A stretch of DNA of 64,000 nucleotides from Beroe forskalii (GCA_011033025.1 WFMF01000271.1:172514-236513); one strand, 5' to 3'. Numbered from the stretch's first letter, positions 31,901-36,729 are shown. Translations and numbers: made by a program. Notes: generated by a model not told the origin, from the sequence alone.

Positions 31901-34470
31901 ACCGTAGGTAGGTTGATCAGTTTACCAATATAAATGGGTCAACTTTATAACACTCGTGTACCTGTTTCATTGATCATTCAAGTGAACGTGAAAAATTTCC
32001 ATTTAATTTACCGCAGTACCCTATGGAATTTACTACGGTGAAATCGAATTAATGAACTATAAATTAAAAATTCTAATGAGGTTTGATATTAGGAGCAACT
32101 AAATAGTTGCATGTCAGCTGTCTAACCTGAGCTTTAGGTCCTGGTGTCATGAGCACTCCAGGGTTATTTACATCAACAATGTGAATTTCACTGGAACTAG
32201 CACCAGAAGCCAGGAGGCATTTCTTGGAGGGGTTGAAGTCGAGGGATCTGACAGGACCACAATGCTTGGGTAATTCACACACTGTTGCTGACTCTTCGCC
32301 ACTGGGAAAACGGACTCTTTTAAATTCATTGCTTATTGATTTTTATGCATATATTGGGGGGAGTTTCAGTGTCCCAATTGTCCCTGTCCCAATTTACTTT
32401 TTTTTGAGTTTGGGACTGGTTTTTGGGACAATTGGGACAACTGGGACATTTGGGACAATTGGGACAGTCATTTATCATTTTTTACATTGATTCAAGATTT
32501 TCTATCATTGAAATGAATGTTATAAACATACTAGTATACTAAGTACATATTTTGGTTATGTTTGTTTGCAGTGGTTAACTTTTCCCACTTCCCTATCCCA
32601 AAACCTATGATGGGAAAAAGACAGTGGCAGTTGCAATGCAGCAAGTGCTGCTATGTAACAGGCTGTGAGACAAAAAAACACTAAACTGCCACTCAAAAAC
32701 ACAATCATTTGATTCCCAGTTGTTTCTTTCATTTTTGTCCCAATTGTCCCAAATGTCCCAGTCTGCATTCACTTTTTTGAGTCCCATTTGTTCTATTTTC
32801 TCTGTCCCATTTGTCCCAATTGTCCCATTTGTCCCAAATGTCCCAATTTTCACAGTCCGCATTCACTTTTTTGAGTCCCATTTGATCCATTTTCTCTGTC
32901 CCATTTGTCCCAATTGTCCCAAATGTCCCAATTGTCCCAGTCCGAATTCACTTTTTTGAGTCCAATTTGTTCTATTTTCTTTGTCCCATTTGTCCCAATT
33001 GTCCCATTTGTCCCAAATGTCCCATTTGTCCCAATTGTCCCTGTCCCAATCCACTTTTTCTTGAGTTTGGGACAATTGGGACAGTGAAACCCCCCCCCCC
33101 CCCATATTCAATAATTTGTGAAATAACTTTTACAGAAGCTGTAATTGAAATGTTTCAGTGGCAATATTAGTAAGAATTCACATAAAAAGTTACATAATAA
33201 CATTATCATGTAATTGGGCTGTTGAAAAGTTAATCATGACCAATCACAATGTACTAACCTGATTATTTTGCTAGGGTCCCACAAAGACACAGTACCATTG
33301 TCACCTCCACCAGCAATCAGACCCATTTCTCTCTCAGCACTCCCCCACTCTATCACATTGAATCTGTAAAAATAAAAAGTTACATCAAATGATTATTACA
33401 AATGGTTGACTTGATTTGAATATAGTTTTTATCTATCATATCAAACTTATCACTTATATCTATAAGCAGACATTTCAATAGTTGATAATCACACTATCAA
33501 GTATAAAACTATAATTGGTTTGACAATCTTTTTCATCTAAGTTGGATACACAGTCTCTGTCAATTAAAATGATAGGTTGTTCTATTTTTAAATTTTAAAT
33601 ATAAGAATCAATGCACCACAGGAGGTATATTATTCAGTATTATCCAATAATTTCTGTGAAATAAAAATTGCTCTCTGCCCCATATATATGCCCTAGCACA
33701 ATGCTTATTGTGATTTTCAAGTGGTAAATGTCACAAACATTCAGAATATTGGAGTTATTCTTTTATTGTCGTCCTTGTTGCTTGATTGGGTACCAAGTGA
33801 TGTCAGTAAAGTTAGCAGCTACATAATTATTATAACAAAAACTAGACTAATAAAGATATACAAAAATCATATGATAAAAGGATAAATGACAGCCAATTAG
33901 TAATAGATTCTATTAACTCAACCTAGAGGGAACAGAGAGAGATCCCTTAAGAGGCATGCCCCATCCTTTGGTTGAGGTTTCAACTTCAAATATCTCCAAT
34001 GAGCAAGAAGAGCTGAAATATCATCATTAAGTAAGTAGGTAATTTAGAATGTCATTTGTTCTAGAATTTGAATATTTAAGCATTCCATAGATTTTGCTTC
34101 AATTGCTGCACCCAGATTGCAAGTTCCAGGATTGGATAGGAAAGCAGGTAGAATCTACATTAGAAAACCTTTTGACTGCAAAATCTAACAAACTCCATCA
34201 TGATATTGATATTCTAACTGGTAGTAGAAGGTAGAATTAAATTAGCGGGAAAAATTTATATGTAATTCTGTTCTGTAAAAGTTATTCTCAAATTCAAATT
34301 CAAATTCTAACAGATACTTTTAGATTGGTATGATTGGTAGGTTATTCAGTTATTTACCTGAAAGAAGCATCAAGCTGCTTTGCACTGGTACCAGCAGCAA
34401 TGTAAATGGGATGTACATTGTTGGGACTCCATGATATATTGCTGGTTCTCAGAATCTCTTTGATTCTCAT
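4892..34470 (-). CDS. SEC31A: SEC31, COPII coat outer-shell protein (3' end missing)
   Basis: Sec31 pairs with Sec13 to form the outer cage of COPII vesicles at ER exit sites. Twenty exons can be joined with consistent phase: 34470-34358, 34012-33923, 33363-33259, 32301-32127, 12069-11947, 11770-11627, 11516-11382, 11209-11048, 10838-10677, 10530-10372, 10128-9976, 9762-9727, 7858-7744, 7601-7459, 7254-7128, 6794-6649, 6376-6218, 5700-5497, 5336-5108 and 4985-4892. They encode about 925 residues: an N-terminal WD40 propeller (about 1-349), a blade-insertion segment with [19 protein letters not shown] (about 383-401), an alpha-solenoid (about 404-749), then a proline-rich Sec23-binding region ending in the conserved GAWNDPPM. 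Human SEC31A has about 1220 residues, so the C-terminal domain is missing and must lie left of the satellite. Intron 4 is about 20 kb and hosts other genes. Identity was judged from remembered family sequence, not a search. Confidence 0.93.
5108..5336 (-). CDS. SEC31A: SEC31 exon 19 (Pro-rich)
   Basis: 76 codons plus one base, very rich in proline and serine, starting [18 protein letters not shown]. The donor ACAA|GTACTA was chosen because its phase lets it join exon 20. The weak consensus makes this edge less sure than the acceptor CTGTTAG. Confidence 0.8.
5497..5700 (-). CDS. SEC31A: SEC31 exon 18 (Pro/Thr-rich)
   Basis: 68 codons of low-complexity P, T, S, N and Y residues with repeated [13 protein letters not shown] units. 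This is the start of the disordered Sec23/Sec24-binding region. Acceptor TATTTCAG and donor GCAAG|GTTAGT, phase 0. Confidence 0.85.
6218..6376 (-). CDS. SEC31A: SEC31 exon 17
   Basis: 53 codons. It encodes [10 protein letters not shown], then [20 protein letters not shown], equivalent to the Sec31 helices MSQYANLLAAQGSIAAALAFL. Donor CACAG|GTACGT. Confidence 0.93.
6649..6794 (-). CDS. SEC31A: SEC31 exon 16
   Basis: It encodes [20 protein letters not shown] and [13 protein letters not shown], matching ACLCYICAGNVEKLVACW in Sec31. Acceptor CTTCCAG after a C-rich tract, donor TACAG|GTTGGA. Confidence 0.94.
7128..7254 (-). CDS. SEC31A: SEC31 exon 15
   Basis: 42 codons plus one base. It encodes [20 protein letters not shown] and [10 protein letters not shown], equivalent to NWREALAAVLTYAKPDEFSALC. 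The acceptor ACCCTCAG was chosen because it preserves phase 0 from exon 14. Confidence 0.92.
7459..7601 (-). CDS. SEC31A: SEC31 exon 14
   Basis: It encodes [20 protein letters not shown] and [13 protein letters not shown], equivalent to FESAVDLCLHDNRMADAIIL and ELLARTQKKYFAKS. Acceptor TTTCTCAG and donor GGCT|GTAAGT. Confidence 0.94.
7744..7858 (-). CDS. SEC31A: SEC31 exon 13
   Basis: 38 codons plus one base. It encodes an acidic linker and then [17 protein letters not shown], matching SGDIDGLITQALLTGNFE of Sec31. Donor CTCG|GTAAAT. Confidence 0.92.
8069..8230. mobile_element. Fold-back element made of nested hairpins
   Basis: In SEC31 intron 12. The ends are inverted copies (AATCAAACACCCTTAGGATA against the complement of the right end, one mismatch at the TTA/TAA position). 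Between them sit three successive imperfect hairpins of about 35 bp built on AATTATCACxCTCG...CGAGTGATAATT. The flanks on both sides carry TTATATAA motifs. No coding capacity. Confidence 0.8.
8600..9255. repeat. About 125-bp tandem repeat, 5 copies
   Basis: The marker TGGCACGTGGGTGCGCGGCT starts at 8771, 8895 and 9020. A slightly changed copy starts at 9149 and a more diverged one lies near 8640. Each unit also contains GTATACATAAACTCATGAAA and a CACGTG box. The open frames across it follow the repeat period and are not genes. It lies in SEC31 intron 12. Confidence 0.85.
9328..9427. mobile_element. Palindromic MITE-like element, about 100 bp
   Basis: Inverted arms TTTTGGGGTGTGATAATTTT face each other. 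A GTGTGATAACTG motif is repeated inside and the centre is CTGTACAG. It lies in SEC31 intron 12 near the fold-back element at 8069 and shares the TGTGATAA word with it. Confidence 0.75.
9727..9762 (-). CDS. SEC31A: SEC31 exon 12 (36-bp microexon)
   Basis: Twelve codons, [12 protein letters not shown], with acceptor TTTTGTAG and donor CAGAAG|GTAAAC, phase 0 at both ends. Its acidic composition fits the variable linker of Sec31. Because it is short and in frame it could be skipped without a frameshift. Confidence 0.7.
9976..10128 (-). CDS. SEC31A: SEC31 exon 11
   Basis: 51 codons. It includes [19 protein letters not shown], equivalent to GKYLELLGYRKEDL in the family, then an acidic serine-rich linker. 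Acceptor CCTTTCAG and donor GACAAG|GTGAGG. Confidence 0.9.
10372..10530 (-). CDS. SEC31A: SEC31 exon 10
   Basis: 53 codons, [20 protein letters not shown] and [12 protein letters not shown]. It corresponds to VFISQVVTEKEFLSRSDQLQ and VWSFLKVNF in Sec31 and begins the helical solenoid. Confidence 0.93.
10677..10838 (-). CDS. SEC31A: SEC31 exon 9 (blade insertion segment)
   Basis: 54 codons. A proline-rich stretch precedes [20 protein letters not shown]. Sec31 has [20 protein letters not shown] here, the segment that completes the Sec13 propeller. Confidence 0.93.
11048..11209 (-). CDS. SEC31A: SEC31 exon 8
   Basis: 54 codons. It encodes [20 protein letters not shown] and [13 protein letters not shown], the last propeller blade, then a Q-rich tail. 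Acceptor CGTTTCAG and donor CAACGG|GTGGGT. Confidence 0.93.
11382..11516 (-). CDS. SEC31A: SEC31 exon 7
   Basis: 45 codons. It encodes [20 protein letters not shown] and [16 protein letters not shown], a WD repeat. Acceptor TATTCCAG and donor GAGAG|GTAAGG. Confidence 0.95.
11627..11770 (-). CDS. SEC31A: SEC31 exon 6
   Basis: 48 codons. It encodes [20 protein letters not shown] and [15 protein letters not shown], a WD repeat conserved in Sec31. Acceptor CTCACCAG and donor CTATG|GTAAGG. Confidence 0.95.
11947..12069 (-). CDS. SEC31A: SEC31 exon 5
   Basis: 41 codons, phase 0 at both ends, acceptor CTCCCCAG. It encodes [20 protein letters not shown] and [12 protein letters not shown], nearly the family consensus of the third WD repeat. 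Confidence 0.95.
12606..12812 (-). pseudogene. Mutator-like (MULE) transposase fragment
   Basis: On the minus strand this stretch reads [20 protein letters not shown], then [19 protein letters not shown]. This looks like the MULE transposase domain core, where an aspartate-containing S/TDxE motif is followed by a FPxxxxxGCxFHLxQ motif. Only about 65 codons remain and no ends were found, so it is a dead scrap. The plus-strand open frame over the same bases is its shadow. Confidence 0.65.
13105..13172. repeat. 15-bp minisatellite TGTCGGGGGATGTAA
   Basis: Four tandem units of about 15 bp, TGTCGGGGGATGTA(A/G). Looser copies lie from about 12968. This G-rich run lies between the MULE scrap and the broken cysteine-rich copy. 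Nothing else is seen in 12813-13192. Confidence 0.85.
13266..14313 (-). pseudogene. Third copy of the cysteine-rich family, frameshifted
   Basis: A divergent relative of the genes at 14954 and 16663. One frame (14137-13684) gives [30 protein letters not shown]. The next frame (about 13683-13266) gives [49 protein letters not shown] and CCEECR. The break lies at about 13665-13685. No plausible intron fits, since only about 26 bp would be removed. A second frame change near 14160 separates an upstream ATG segment starting at 14313 ([17 protein letters not shown]). The C-terminus has an acidic DSDD tract. Either a pseudogene or a gene with sequence errors. Its Cys pattern is cleaner than that of the intact copies. 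Confidence 0.7.
14314..14953. other. AT-rich spacer, part of the duplicated unit
   Basis: No gene is seen. 14450-14880 matches 16180-16620 closely (for example CTCCATGGTACCAAAAA at about 14482 and 16216), so this spacer was duplicated together with the cysteine-rich gene. Confidence 0.7.
14954..16003 (-). CDS. Cysteine-rich protein of unrecognised family, copy 1
   Basis: A single-exon frame of 349 residues with ATG at 16003. I do not recognise the family. Residues 1-46 are a Ser/Pro-rich, probably disordered tail. Then come [15 protein letters not shown] (about 48-62), a basic segment (about 77-110), a region with [10 protein letters not shown] and [16 protein letters not shown], and a cysteine-dense half: [34 protein letters not shown] and CDFC. 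The paired CxxC knuckles suggest zinc binding, but this is inference. The C-terminus is acidic (EEDSDVEGD). No signal peptide or membrane helix is seen. It lies in SEC31 intron 4, head-to-tail with the copy at 16663. Confidence 0.8.
   Translation of the reverse strand: MSDSASHSSGSRTSPTSSSTAEISSSPRSRADFSGSSSPPQGPSTGSSYCRCDAREFEDKECSCHSWKELKEMYLSLRFGSERRRALGRRDKYRRQTEEAAQKMKYVWPLPPGVKVKRRSRYQIVNDKLASFGIMKQDNVGNCAREAISKRHISLKTKEDLDKVVFEDTWMNCGHEVSVTLRQLLHQPDHCRDGPSGIHCEKYKADGSCELGKGLFLSGSCLGDQGYDWFGLYSQHNHCLDCPEFGSCAGDGERRRHCFKCGGHGDLGIDFQLRDYFKKGEYLDRGECDFCSIRVPDEDDQYVIHDSIKWMMVFRYGCRDEIPTLEEDSDVEGDPAYVYARWVPKEDRI
16663..17745 (-). CDS. Cysteine-rich protein of unrecognised family, copy 2
   Basis: A single-exon frame of 360 residues and paralogue of the 14954-16003 gene. 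It has the same layout: Ser/Pro tail, [15 protein letters not shown], basic segment, [24 protein letters not shown], then [21 protein letters not shown] and CDFC. Its N-terminal tail holds a tandem repeat of seven residues (SPQGSIN, four near-copies) encoded by 21-bp repeats at 17578-17652. About 110 residues in the middle are identical to copy 1 while both ends differ. The function is unknown; putative Zn-binding. Confidence 0.8.
   Translation of the reverse strand: MSDSACHSPETKSTSGVSSSPQSSYYTAASNSPQGSINSPQGSINSPQGSINSSQGSTFGSSYCRCDARYCEDELCICPSWKELKEKYLSTRFQKKRILARRAKYMRKTEEAAQKMKYVWPLPPGVKVKRRSRYQIVNDKLASFGIMKQDNVGNCAREAISKRHISLKTKEDLDKVVFEDTWMNCGHEVSVTLRQLLHQPDHCRDGPSGIHCEKYKADGSCELGKDLFLSGSCQGEQGYDWFGLYSQHNHCLDCPGFGSCVGEGERRRHCFKCGGHGDLRFNSQLRDYSKKGEYLDRGECDFCSIRVLDEVDQSDMHMSIQMMAWGYGCCDEIPTLEEDSDVEGDPAYVYARWVPEEDRI
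18011..18401. mobile_element. MITE-like element with poly-G subterminal tract, copy in block A
   Basis: 391 bp bounded by inverted ends TACTCTTCAGTCTCAAATAG followed by ACGGGGGG, with one difference (C/T) between ends. Inside, GGGGACAGTTA words recur near both ends. There is no transposase. The open frame on the plus strand inside it is not a gene. Confidence 0.8.
18402..19549. other. Non-coding part of block A
   Basis: Nothing coding is seen. A hairpin with GACCACTCCGC and a complementary GAGGTGGTC arm lies near 18451-18501. From 19305 the sequence is dominated by A, G and T runs unlike the matching part of block B. Confidence 0.5.
19550..20977 (-). pseudogene. SLC2A-like transporter copy, disrupted
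   Basis: Recognisable as a copy of the 23883-25340 gene. It has pieces such as [40 protein letters not shown] and [11 protein letters not shown] in different frames. Frame is lost at the fourth codon by a missing C near 20969 (GTCAGCCCTT against GTCAGCCCCTT in block B) and many times afterwards. It is either a pseudogene or poor sequence of the same locus. Confidence 0.8.
21651..22038. mobile_element. Same MITE-like element, copy in block B
   Basis: The orthologous copy of the element at 18011-18401, 388 bp, at the same place in block B. It therefore inserted before the block was doubled, or the two blocks are the same locus. Confidence 0.8.
23883..25340 (-). CDS. SLC2A (GLUT)-like facilitative sugar transporter
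   Basis: A 485-residue single-exon major facilitator, the normal length for the family, predicted to span the membrane 12 times. Motifs in order: [10 protein letters not shown] in helix 1; [20 protein letters not shown] after helix 2 (the usual DRxGRR is altered to DNVGRTR); [20 protein letters not shown] then [18 protein letters not shown] in helix 7, with the QLS triplet typical of class I GLUTs; [31 protein letters not shown]; and [11 protein letters not shown] at the end of helix 12. The family moves hexoses down a gradient at the plasma membrane; the substrate cannot be told. The ATG at 25340 is kept because the paralogue at 29022 starts at the same place. It is nested in SEC31 intron 4. 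Confidence 0.88.
   Translation of the reverse strand: MKEGADKGKRSDNGFRNCSLKFWLAISAVLSGGAFQYGYSFTVVVLTMARVKAHFDTDDLYISAIISGNQIGGLIGALLGGYIADNVGRTRGLMLNSVPFILGSVLMATCQHPAMLLAGRIVVGVGVGVSSGLTNMFLAEIAPVAIRGFVGMLWGILLTLGSLMALLFSSSQVMGSGELGWRLVFAFPVLPALYQTLILIFCPEPPPFLAVNKKDTEQAVNSLLHYRRRLVPEEVRDLEQEMDESPAVLSFREILCTPRHRLALIIGIGLHSAQQLSAYSVVLSYTPSLFEQLNVSSKELTTFGTGLVNLGTAVIAAITTDRLGRRPLLLIGFLVTAGSHVSLAVAQSCASGEWGCQGEWNVQLAIASVFIFIIGFSASLGPIPMLIVNEITPPETRGRTNSICIGFNWSCGLIILFSYDSIFKEIGWYTFIIFGAMGLLWFVFALLLVPETRKKTVQEISQNIKSQTEQIFPFVFFVKDSHSGH
25944..26499. mobile_element. 556-bp non-autonomous DNA transposon
   Basis: Terminal inverted repeats TACCTTATTACACGAAATTT (left) and TACCTTATTACACGAAATTA (right, complemented). 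The paralogous position downstream of copy C (29590-29606, GCGACTGAAAATGTGAGAATT) lacks the element, giving an empty site. AT-rich interior with further inverted words (CACCTTAAT). No coding sequence. Confidence 0.85.
26885..27141. mobile_element. 257-bp MITE
   Basis: Inverted ends TTACCTTAGTACACCTAAGA and, complemented, TTACCTTAGTACACTTAAGA, continuing about 37 bp with few mismatches. The block C sequence at about 30010-30022 (CATAATATTGATCCTCGG) is the empty site. The inner part includes GCGCGCACTTTAA and a matching AAACCGCACTAATT arm. Confidence 0.85.
27619..29022 (-). CDS. SLC2A-like transporter paralogue with 18-residue deletion
   Basis: A 467-residue single-exon frame almost identical to the 23883-25340 transporter. 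It keeps the helix-1 and helix-2 regions, [32 protein letters not shown] and [11 protein letters not shown]. Residues after FLAEIA jump straight to [10 protein letters not shown]: the stretch [18 protein letters not shown] present in the paralogue is missing, an in-frame loss of 54 bp near 28597. This removes the PxxxRG motif at the helix 4-5 loop and most of helix 5. The frame stays open, so it may still be expressed, but transport seems unlikely. Block C (27456-30545) is a tandem copy of block B. Confidence 0.85.
   Translation of the reverse strand: MKEEADEGRRSDNGFRNCSLKFWLAISAVVSGGAFQVGYTFTVVVLTMARVKAHFDTDDLYISAIISGNPIGGLIGALLGGYIADNVGRTRGLMFNSVPFVLGSVLMATCQHPAMLLAGRIVVGFGFGVSSGLTNMFLAEIAGSLMALLFSSSQVMGSGELGWRLVFAFPVLPALYQILILIFCPEPPPFLAVNKKDTEQAVNSLLHYRRRLLPEEVRDLEQEMDESPAVLSFREILCTPRHRLALIIGIGLHSAQQLSAFSVVLSYTPSLFEQLNVSSKELTTFGTGLVNLGTAVIAAITTDRLGRRPLLLIGFLVTAGSHVSLAVAQSCASGEWGCQGEWNVQLAIASVFIFIIGFSASLGPIPMLIVNEITPPETRGRTNSICIGFNWSCGLIILFSYDSIFKEIGWYTFIIFGAMGLLWFVFALLLVPETRKKTVQEISHNIKSQTEQILPFVFFVKDSHSGH
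29023..31147. other. Spacer from transporter copy C to the four-helix gene
   Basis: 29023-30545 repeats the region upstream of transporter copy B. It keeps the AACTTGACG hairpin (29958-30002) and the CCTCGGTAAAAACC words. 30546-31147 is unique sequence without a convincing gene. A 68-codon plus-strand frame at 30664 lacks any supporting feature. Confidence 0.6.
31148..31684 (+). CDS. Four-helix membrane protein, unrecognised
   Basis: A 178-residue single-exon frame on the strand opposite SEC31, inside its giant intron. It starts with a Cys/His-rich stretch [15 protein letters not shown]. Then come four hydrophobic segments at about 21-45, 53-77, 92-116 and 134-160, the second and third very leucine-rich, and a short charged C-terminal tail ending [10 protein letters not shown]. 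The loop between helices 3 and 4 carries two cysteines ([11 protein letters not shown]). The topology resembles tetraspan families, but the CCG motif of tetraspanins is missing. The N-terminal cysteines could be palmitoylated (inference). A polyadenylation signal follows 47 bp after the stop. Confidence 0.6.
   Translation: MCQCCTHCCVEQHTHRSHDITIILCGVGVSGQVVTLTFLLISLYHNISHPPATLSLALLEPGLSLLVTLALLLLNLRILNPGPEDHVLVKLRTWSSLLLLLVQVAGTLLLILWYAATLQNMPLCKDQDVTPCLKRVGTLGMCVGFVKALAAIDYLVLFIWAYRGRNDEAVDYIVRPIL
31731..31736 (+). terminator. AATAAA polyadenylation signal
   Basis: A canonical hexamer 47 bp downstream of the stop of the four-helix gene, on the same strand. It supports a real transcription unit. 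Confidence 0.6.
31737..32126. other. Remaining part of SEC31 intron 4
   Basis: AT-rich sequence directly downstream of exon 4 in the sense of SEC31. No element or gene is recognised. Confidence 0.5.
32127..32301 (-). CDS. SEC31A: SEC31 exon 4
   Basis: Acceptor TTTCCCAG and donor GCTCAG|GTTAGA, ending in phase 0. It encodes [33 protein letters not shown] and MTPGPKAQ. The next exon, 20 kb away at 12069, continues [11 protein letters not shown] in the same order as Sec31. Confidence 0.94.
32369..32467. repeat. GGGACAATT minisatellite with inverted arm
   Basis: In SEC31 intron 3. It opens with GTCCCAATTGTCCCTGTCCC and turns into GGGACAATTGGGACAACTGG on the same strand, so it can fold into a hairpin. 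Related to the larger array at 32735-33084. Confidence 0.85.
32735..33084. repeat. Two-level tandem repeat of TGTCCCAAT words
   Basis: Runs of 9-bp words (TGTCCCAAT, TGTCCCATT, TGTCCCAAA) are grouped into a higher-order unit of about 95-105 bp by the spacer CATTCACTTTTTTGAGTCC, which appears at about 32766, 32863 and 32945. The end inverts to GGGACAATTGGGACAG, followed by a run of 12 C at about 33091. Open frames across it on both strands are repeat artefacts. Confidence 0.88.
33259..33363 (-). CDS. SEC31A: SEC31 exon 3
   Basis: Acceptor TTTACAG and donor ATCAG|GTTAGT. It encodes [20 protein letters not shown] and [13 protein letters not shown], a WD blade equivalent to GVLIAGGENGNIILYDPSKII in vertebrate Sec31. 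Confidence 0.93.
33923..34012 (-). CDS. SEC31A: SEC31 exon 2
   Basis: Acceptor TATTTCAG and donor CTCTAG|GTTGAG. It encodes [17 protein letters not shown] and then a short loop. The Sec31 family has ASLEIFELDLSDPS at this place. Phase 2 in and phase 2 out. Confidence 0.9.
34358..34470 (-). CDS. SEC31A: SEC31 exon 1 (start codon)
   Basis: It starts with ATG at 34470-34468 and reads [16 protein letters not shown], then [18 protein letters not shown]. This matches the N-terminus of Sec31 (MKVKEI...WSP...HPIYLATGTSAQQLDA). It ends in phase 2 at TTTCAG|GTAAATA. Confidence 0.93.
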
Positions 34471-35260
34471 GGCTCAAATTTGATTGTATAAATTAATTGA
34501 TTCAATAATATAGTTGAACAAATAAGTAATGGTATTAAGCCATCATAATAAACATTCAATTCCTTTTATATTATAGTGGCACATCAACTTAAATAATTGC
34601 ACAGCTGTGCCACGAAAACAACATAATCAAAATTACACTTACAGTGCACAAAAGTGGAAATCAAATAGCATGCATAATAATTTAACAAAATTCAGTAGTA
34701 ATAAGAGTTAAAAAGTTAAAGCACTGTCAGATTATAAAAAACATATTAACAGAAAATTAAAAATCTGAGAGAGATAAGTTATAGTTCAAAAGCTTTATTG
34801 AATAAATGCGTCCTTACTGCCAAGTGAGTGTTACAATAAGTTGGGCTCAGTAGTCCTTGTGGAGCATTTCGGATTAAAAGGGTTATATTAATACAATCAG
34901 AGCCCCAAAAGAATGCACTCATGTTTCACATGGGCCAAATGTTTTAGAAGTCAGAAAGGACAAAATGCTGTACATGGCATGAGCCCTGGTGTCCATGATT
35001 CTTACAGGTTGAACATGTCTGCTGAAGTATACATGCAATAACATAATAATAAGAAAAATAATGCTATCAAACCATCAAAAATCACAATAACTAGTTAATT
35101 CATGTCAAACAATCCTATTTGTGAGACCAAGATACAATTCAATTTAATTCAATTCAATTAACTTAACTACAAGTCATTGGTCTCGAACATTTCATTCAAT
35201 CTCATTCCCCAGGCTCAAGACTATGAATGCTCATAGACTGTTACAGTATAAGACATTGGT
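34471..35260. other. Upstream region of SEC31
   Basis: It holds the SEC31 5' side. No TATA box or other core promoter element stands out. 34565-34614 is a LINE 3'-end remnant. The rest is AT-rich unique sequence, with ATTCAATTTAATTCAATTC words at about 35136-35158. Confidence 0.5.
34565..34614 (-). mobile_element. Remnant of a LINE 3' end
   Basis: The 50 bp from TATATTATAGTGGCACATCA to GCACAGCTGTGCCACG are the near-exact complement of 53301-53350, the 3' end of the CR1/L2-like element at 49.1-53.4 kb. A second, nearly fully 5'-truncated insertion in the opposite orientation. Confidence 0.8.
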
Positions 35261-36430
35261 AAGGGATCGTTCACATGTTACGTAATCAGCCGAGGGGGGG
35301 AGGGGGTTTCCAAATGATTACGTTTGATTACGAGGGAGGGGGTTTGGCCAATGATTACGTAATCAAAATATCTAAATTTTCATGAAAATTTCAAGGATTT
35401 TTATGAAAATTTCATGAATTTTCATGAAAATTTCAAGAATCTTCATGAAAATTTCAAGAATTTTCGTAAAAATTCCAAGAATTTTCATGAAAATTTCAAG
35501 AATTTTTTATGAAAATTTAAAGGATTTCCGAATTTTTATTACAAAAAATTAACCATTTGCAGAAAAAATGTCAATCAAAATTTCATAATTATGACTAAAA
35601 CATGATCTACTCTAACTCAATATGGTTCAGAATGTATAGTTCCTTTATATAGGAGGGATGTACTCCATTCGTGGAACTCTTCTGAACACCTTCAGTGCCT
35701 CTATGTATGTAAGGTTTGCTGCTCTGTGCTTGATCAGAGGTCGGAGGCCTTTCTTTCCCTAGAGCTCTAGAGTTGATGTCAGAGCAGGTCTTGGCGTACA
35801 TCCGCAGCTCCATTATCCAGGAAGCTCCAGTTGTCTGTGAAGTTGCCAGACTCTGATCTGGCACTTAGGGGCTAGGGCTGATCTGGATCTTGGGTTCTGT
35901 CGGCTTTGGTGGCAGATGAGCAGGACACGGATACTGAACTTTGGTTCCATCGGTTTTGAAGGAGGTTGAGGTGGGACCAAGACGTTGATTTCTGGCTCTT
36001 TAGTGGAATTGGGGGCCTCAGGTGTAGAGGAGGAGGAGGAGGATGATCTGTTGGAGGTAAAGGAGGATGATGAGCAGATGAGGATGCGTTGGAGGAAGAG
36101 AAAGAGGAGGAGGTGTCCATCTCATTGTCAGAGGAGTTGTCGTAGGCGAGATTTCCGTAGGAAAAACTAAAAGAAGCTTTGAATGTCATCTTCAGGTCGA
36201 TGATGTTGATGATTGAATTGAAACACACGATACTGTTCTAATTTTTTGTCAGTTAATATAGTTTTTTGGTGACGTCAAAAAAACTGAAGGAGGGGGGGGG
36301 TTGGGCCATGATTACGTAATATTTTCCGAAAAAGAGGGGGGGTTTGGCCATGATTACGTTTGATTACGGAGGGGGGGAGGGGGTTAAAAAATGCCCAAAA
36401 ATTGATTACGTAATATGTGAACGATCCCTA
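35261..36430. mobile_element. 1.17-kb TIR element with poly-G subterminal regions
   Basis: Ends AGGGATCGTTCACATGTTAC (left) and, complemented, AGGGATCGTTCACATATTAC (right), followed on both sides by GTAATCA. Subterminal copies of GATTACGTTTGATTACG next to runs of G occur near both ends. 35377-35525 is a tandem array of TCATGAAAATTTCAAGAATT. The interior 35607-36228 has two minus-strand open frames (118 and 85 residues), Ser/Pro-rich and of unknown origin, which could be captured host sequence. No transposase motif was found. Confidence 0.8.
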
Positions 36431-36707
36431 ATAACTCTCATCAAAGAACTGAAGTCGTCTACTTTTAAGTGATACTAAAAGAAGAACGAAGAAAGAAGAA
36501 AACAATTTGAATTGATATTTTATTTATATTTTCTTCCATAAAAAATTAACTTAACTCTAAATTTAACCAATCTTTGAAAAAGCATTAATCAAAAATCTAC
36601 TGACTTGCAGACTTAAGACTAAAATATCTTTCTCTCGATGGAATGATTATCCAGTGGGATTAAGTATAAGTATAATAATCATACATGATTCATTCTATGA
36701 AAATAGT

Positions 36708-36729
36708 TAGTTTAGTTTAGTTTAGTTTA
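36708..36729. repeat. TTTAG microsatellite
   Basis: About four copies of TTTAG (AGTTTAGTTTAGTTTAGTTT). It lies in a 470-bp AT-rich spacer (36431-36899) where no gene is seen. Confidence 0.8.

Larger units (their letters stand above)
12070..32126 (-). other. Giant SEC31 intron 4 hosting nested genes
   Basis: Exon 4 ends in phase 0 at 32127 and exon 5 starts in phase 0 at 12069. The joined protein reads [19 protein letters not shown] without a gap. The other SEC31 introns seen range from about 80 bp to 1.9 kb, so this one, about 20 kb, is exceptional. It contains the cysteine-rich family, the SLC2A-like cluster and the four-helix gene. All nested copies except the four-helix gene lie on the same (minus) strand as SEC31. 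Confidence 0.85.

Noticed and set aside
32735..33111. Frames rich in WDNWDKW or CPICPNCP on the two strands
   Set aside because: Periodic translation of the 9-bp repeat in a SEC31 intron.
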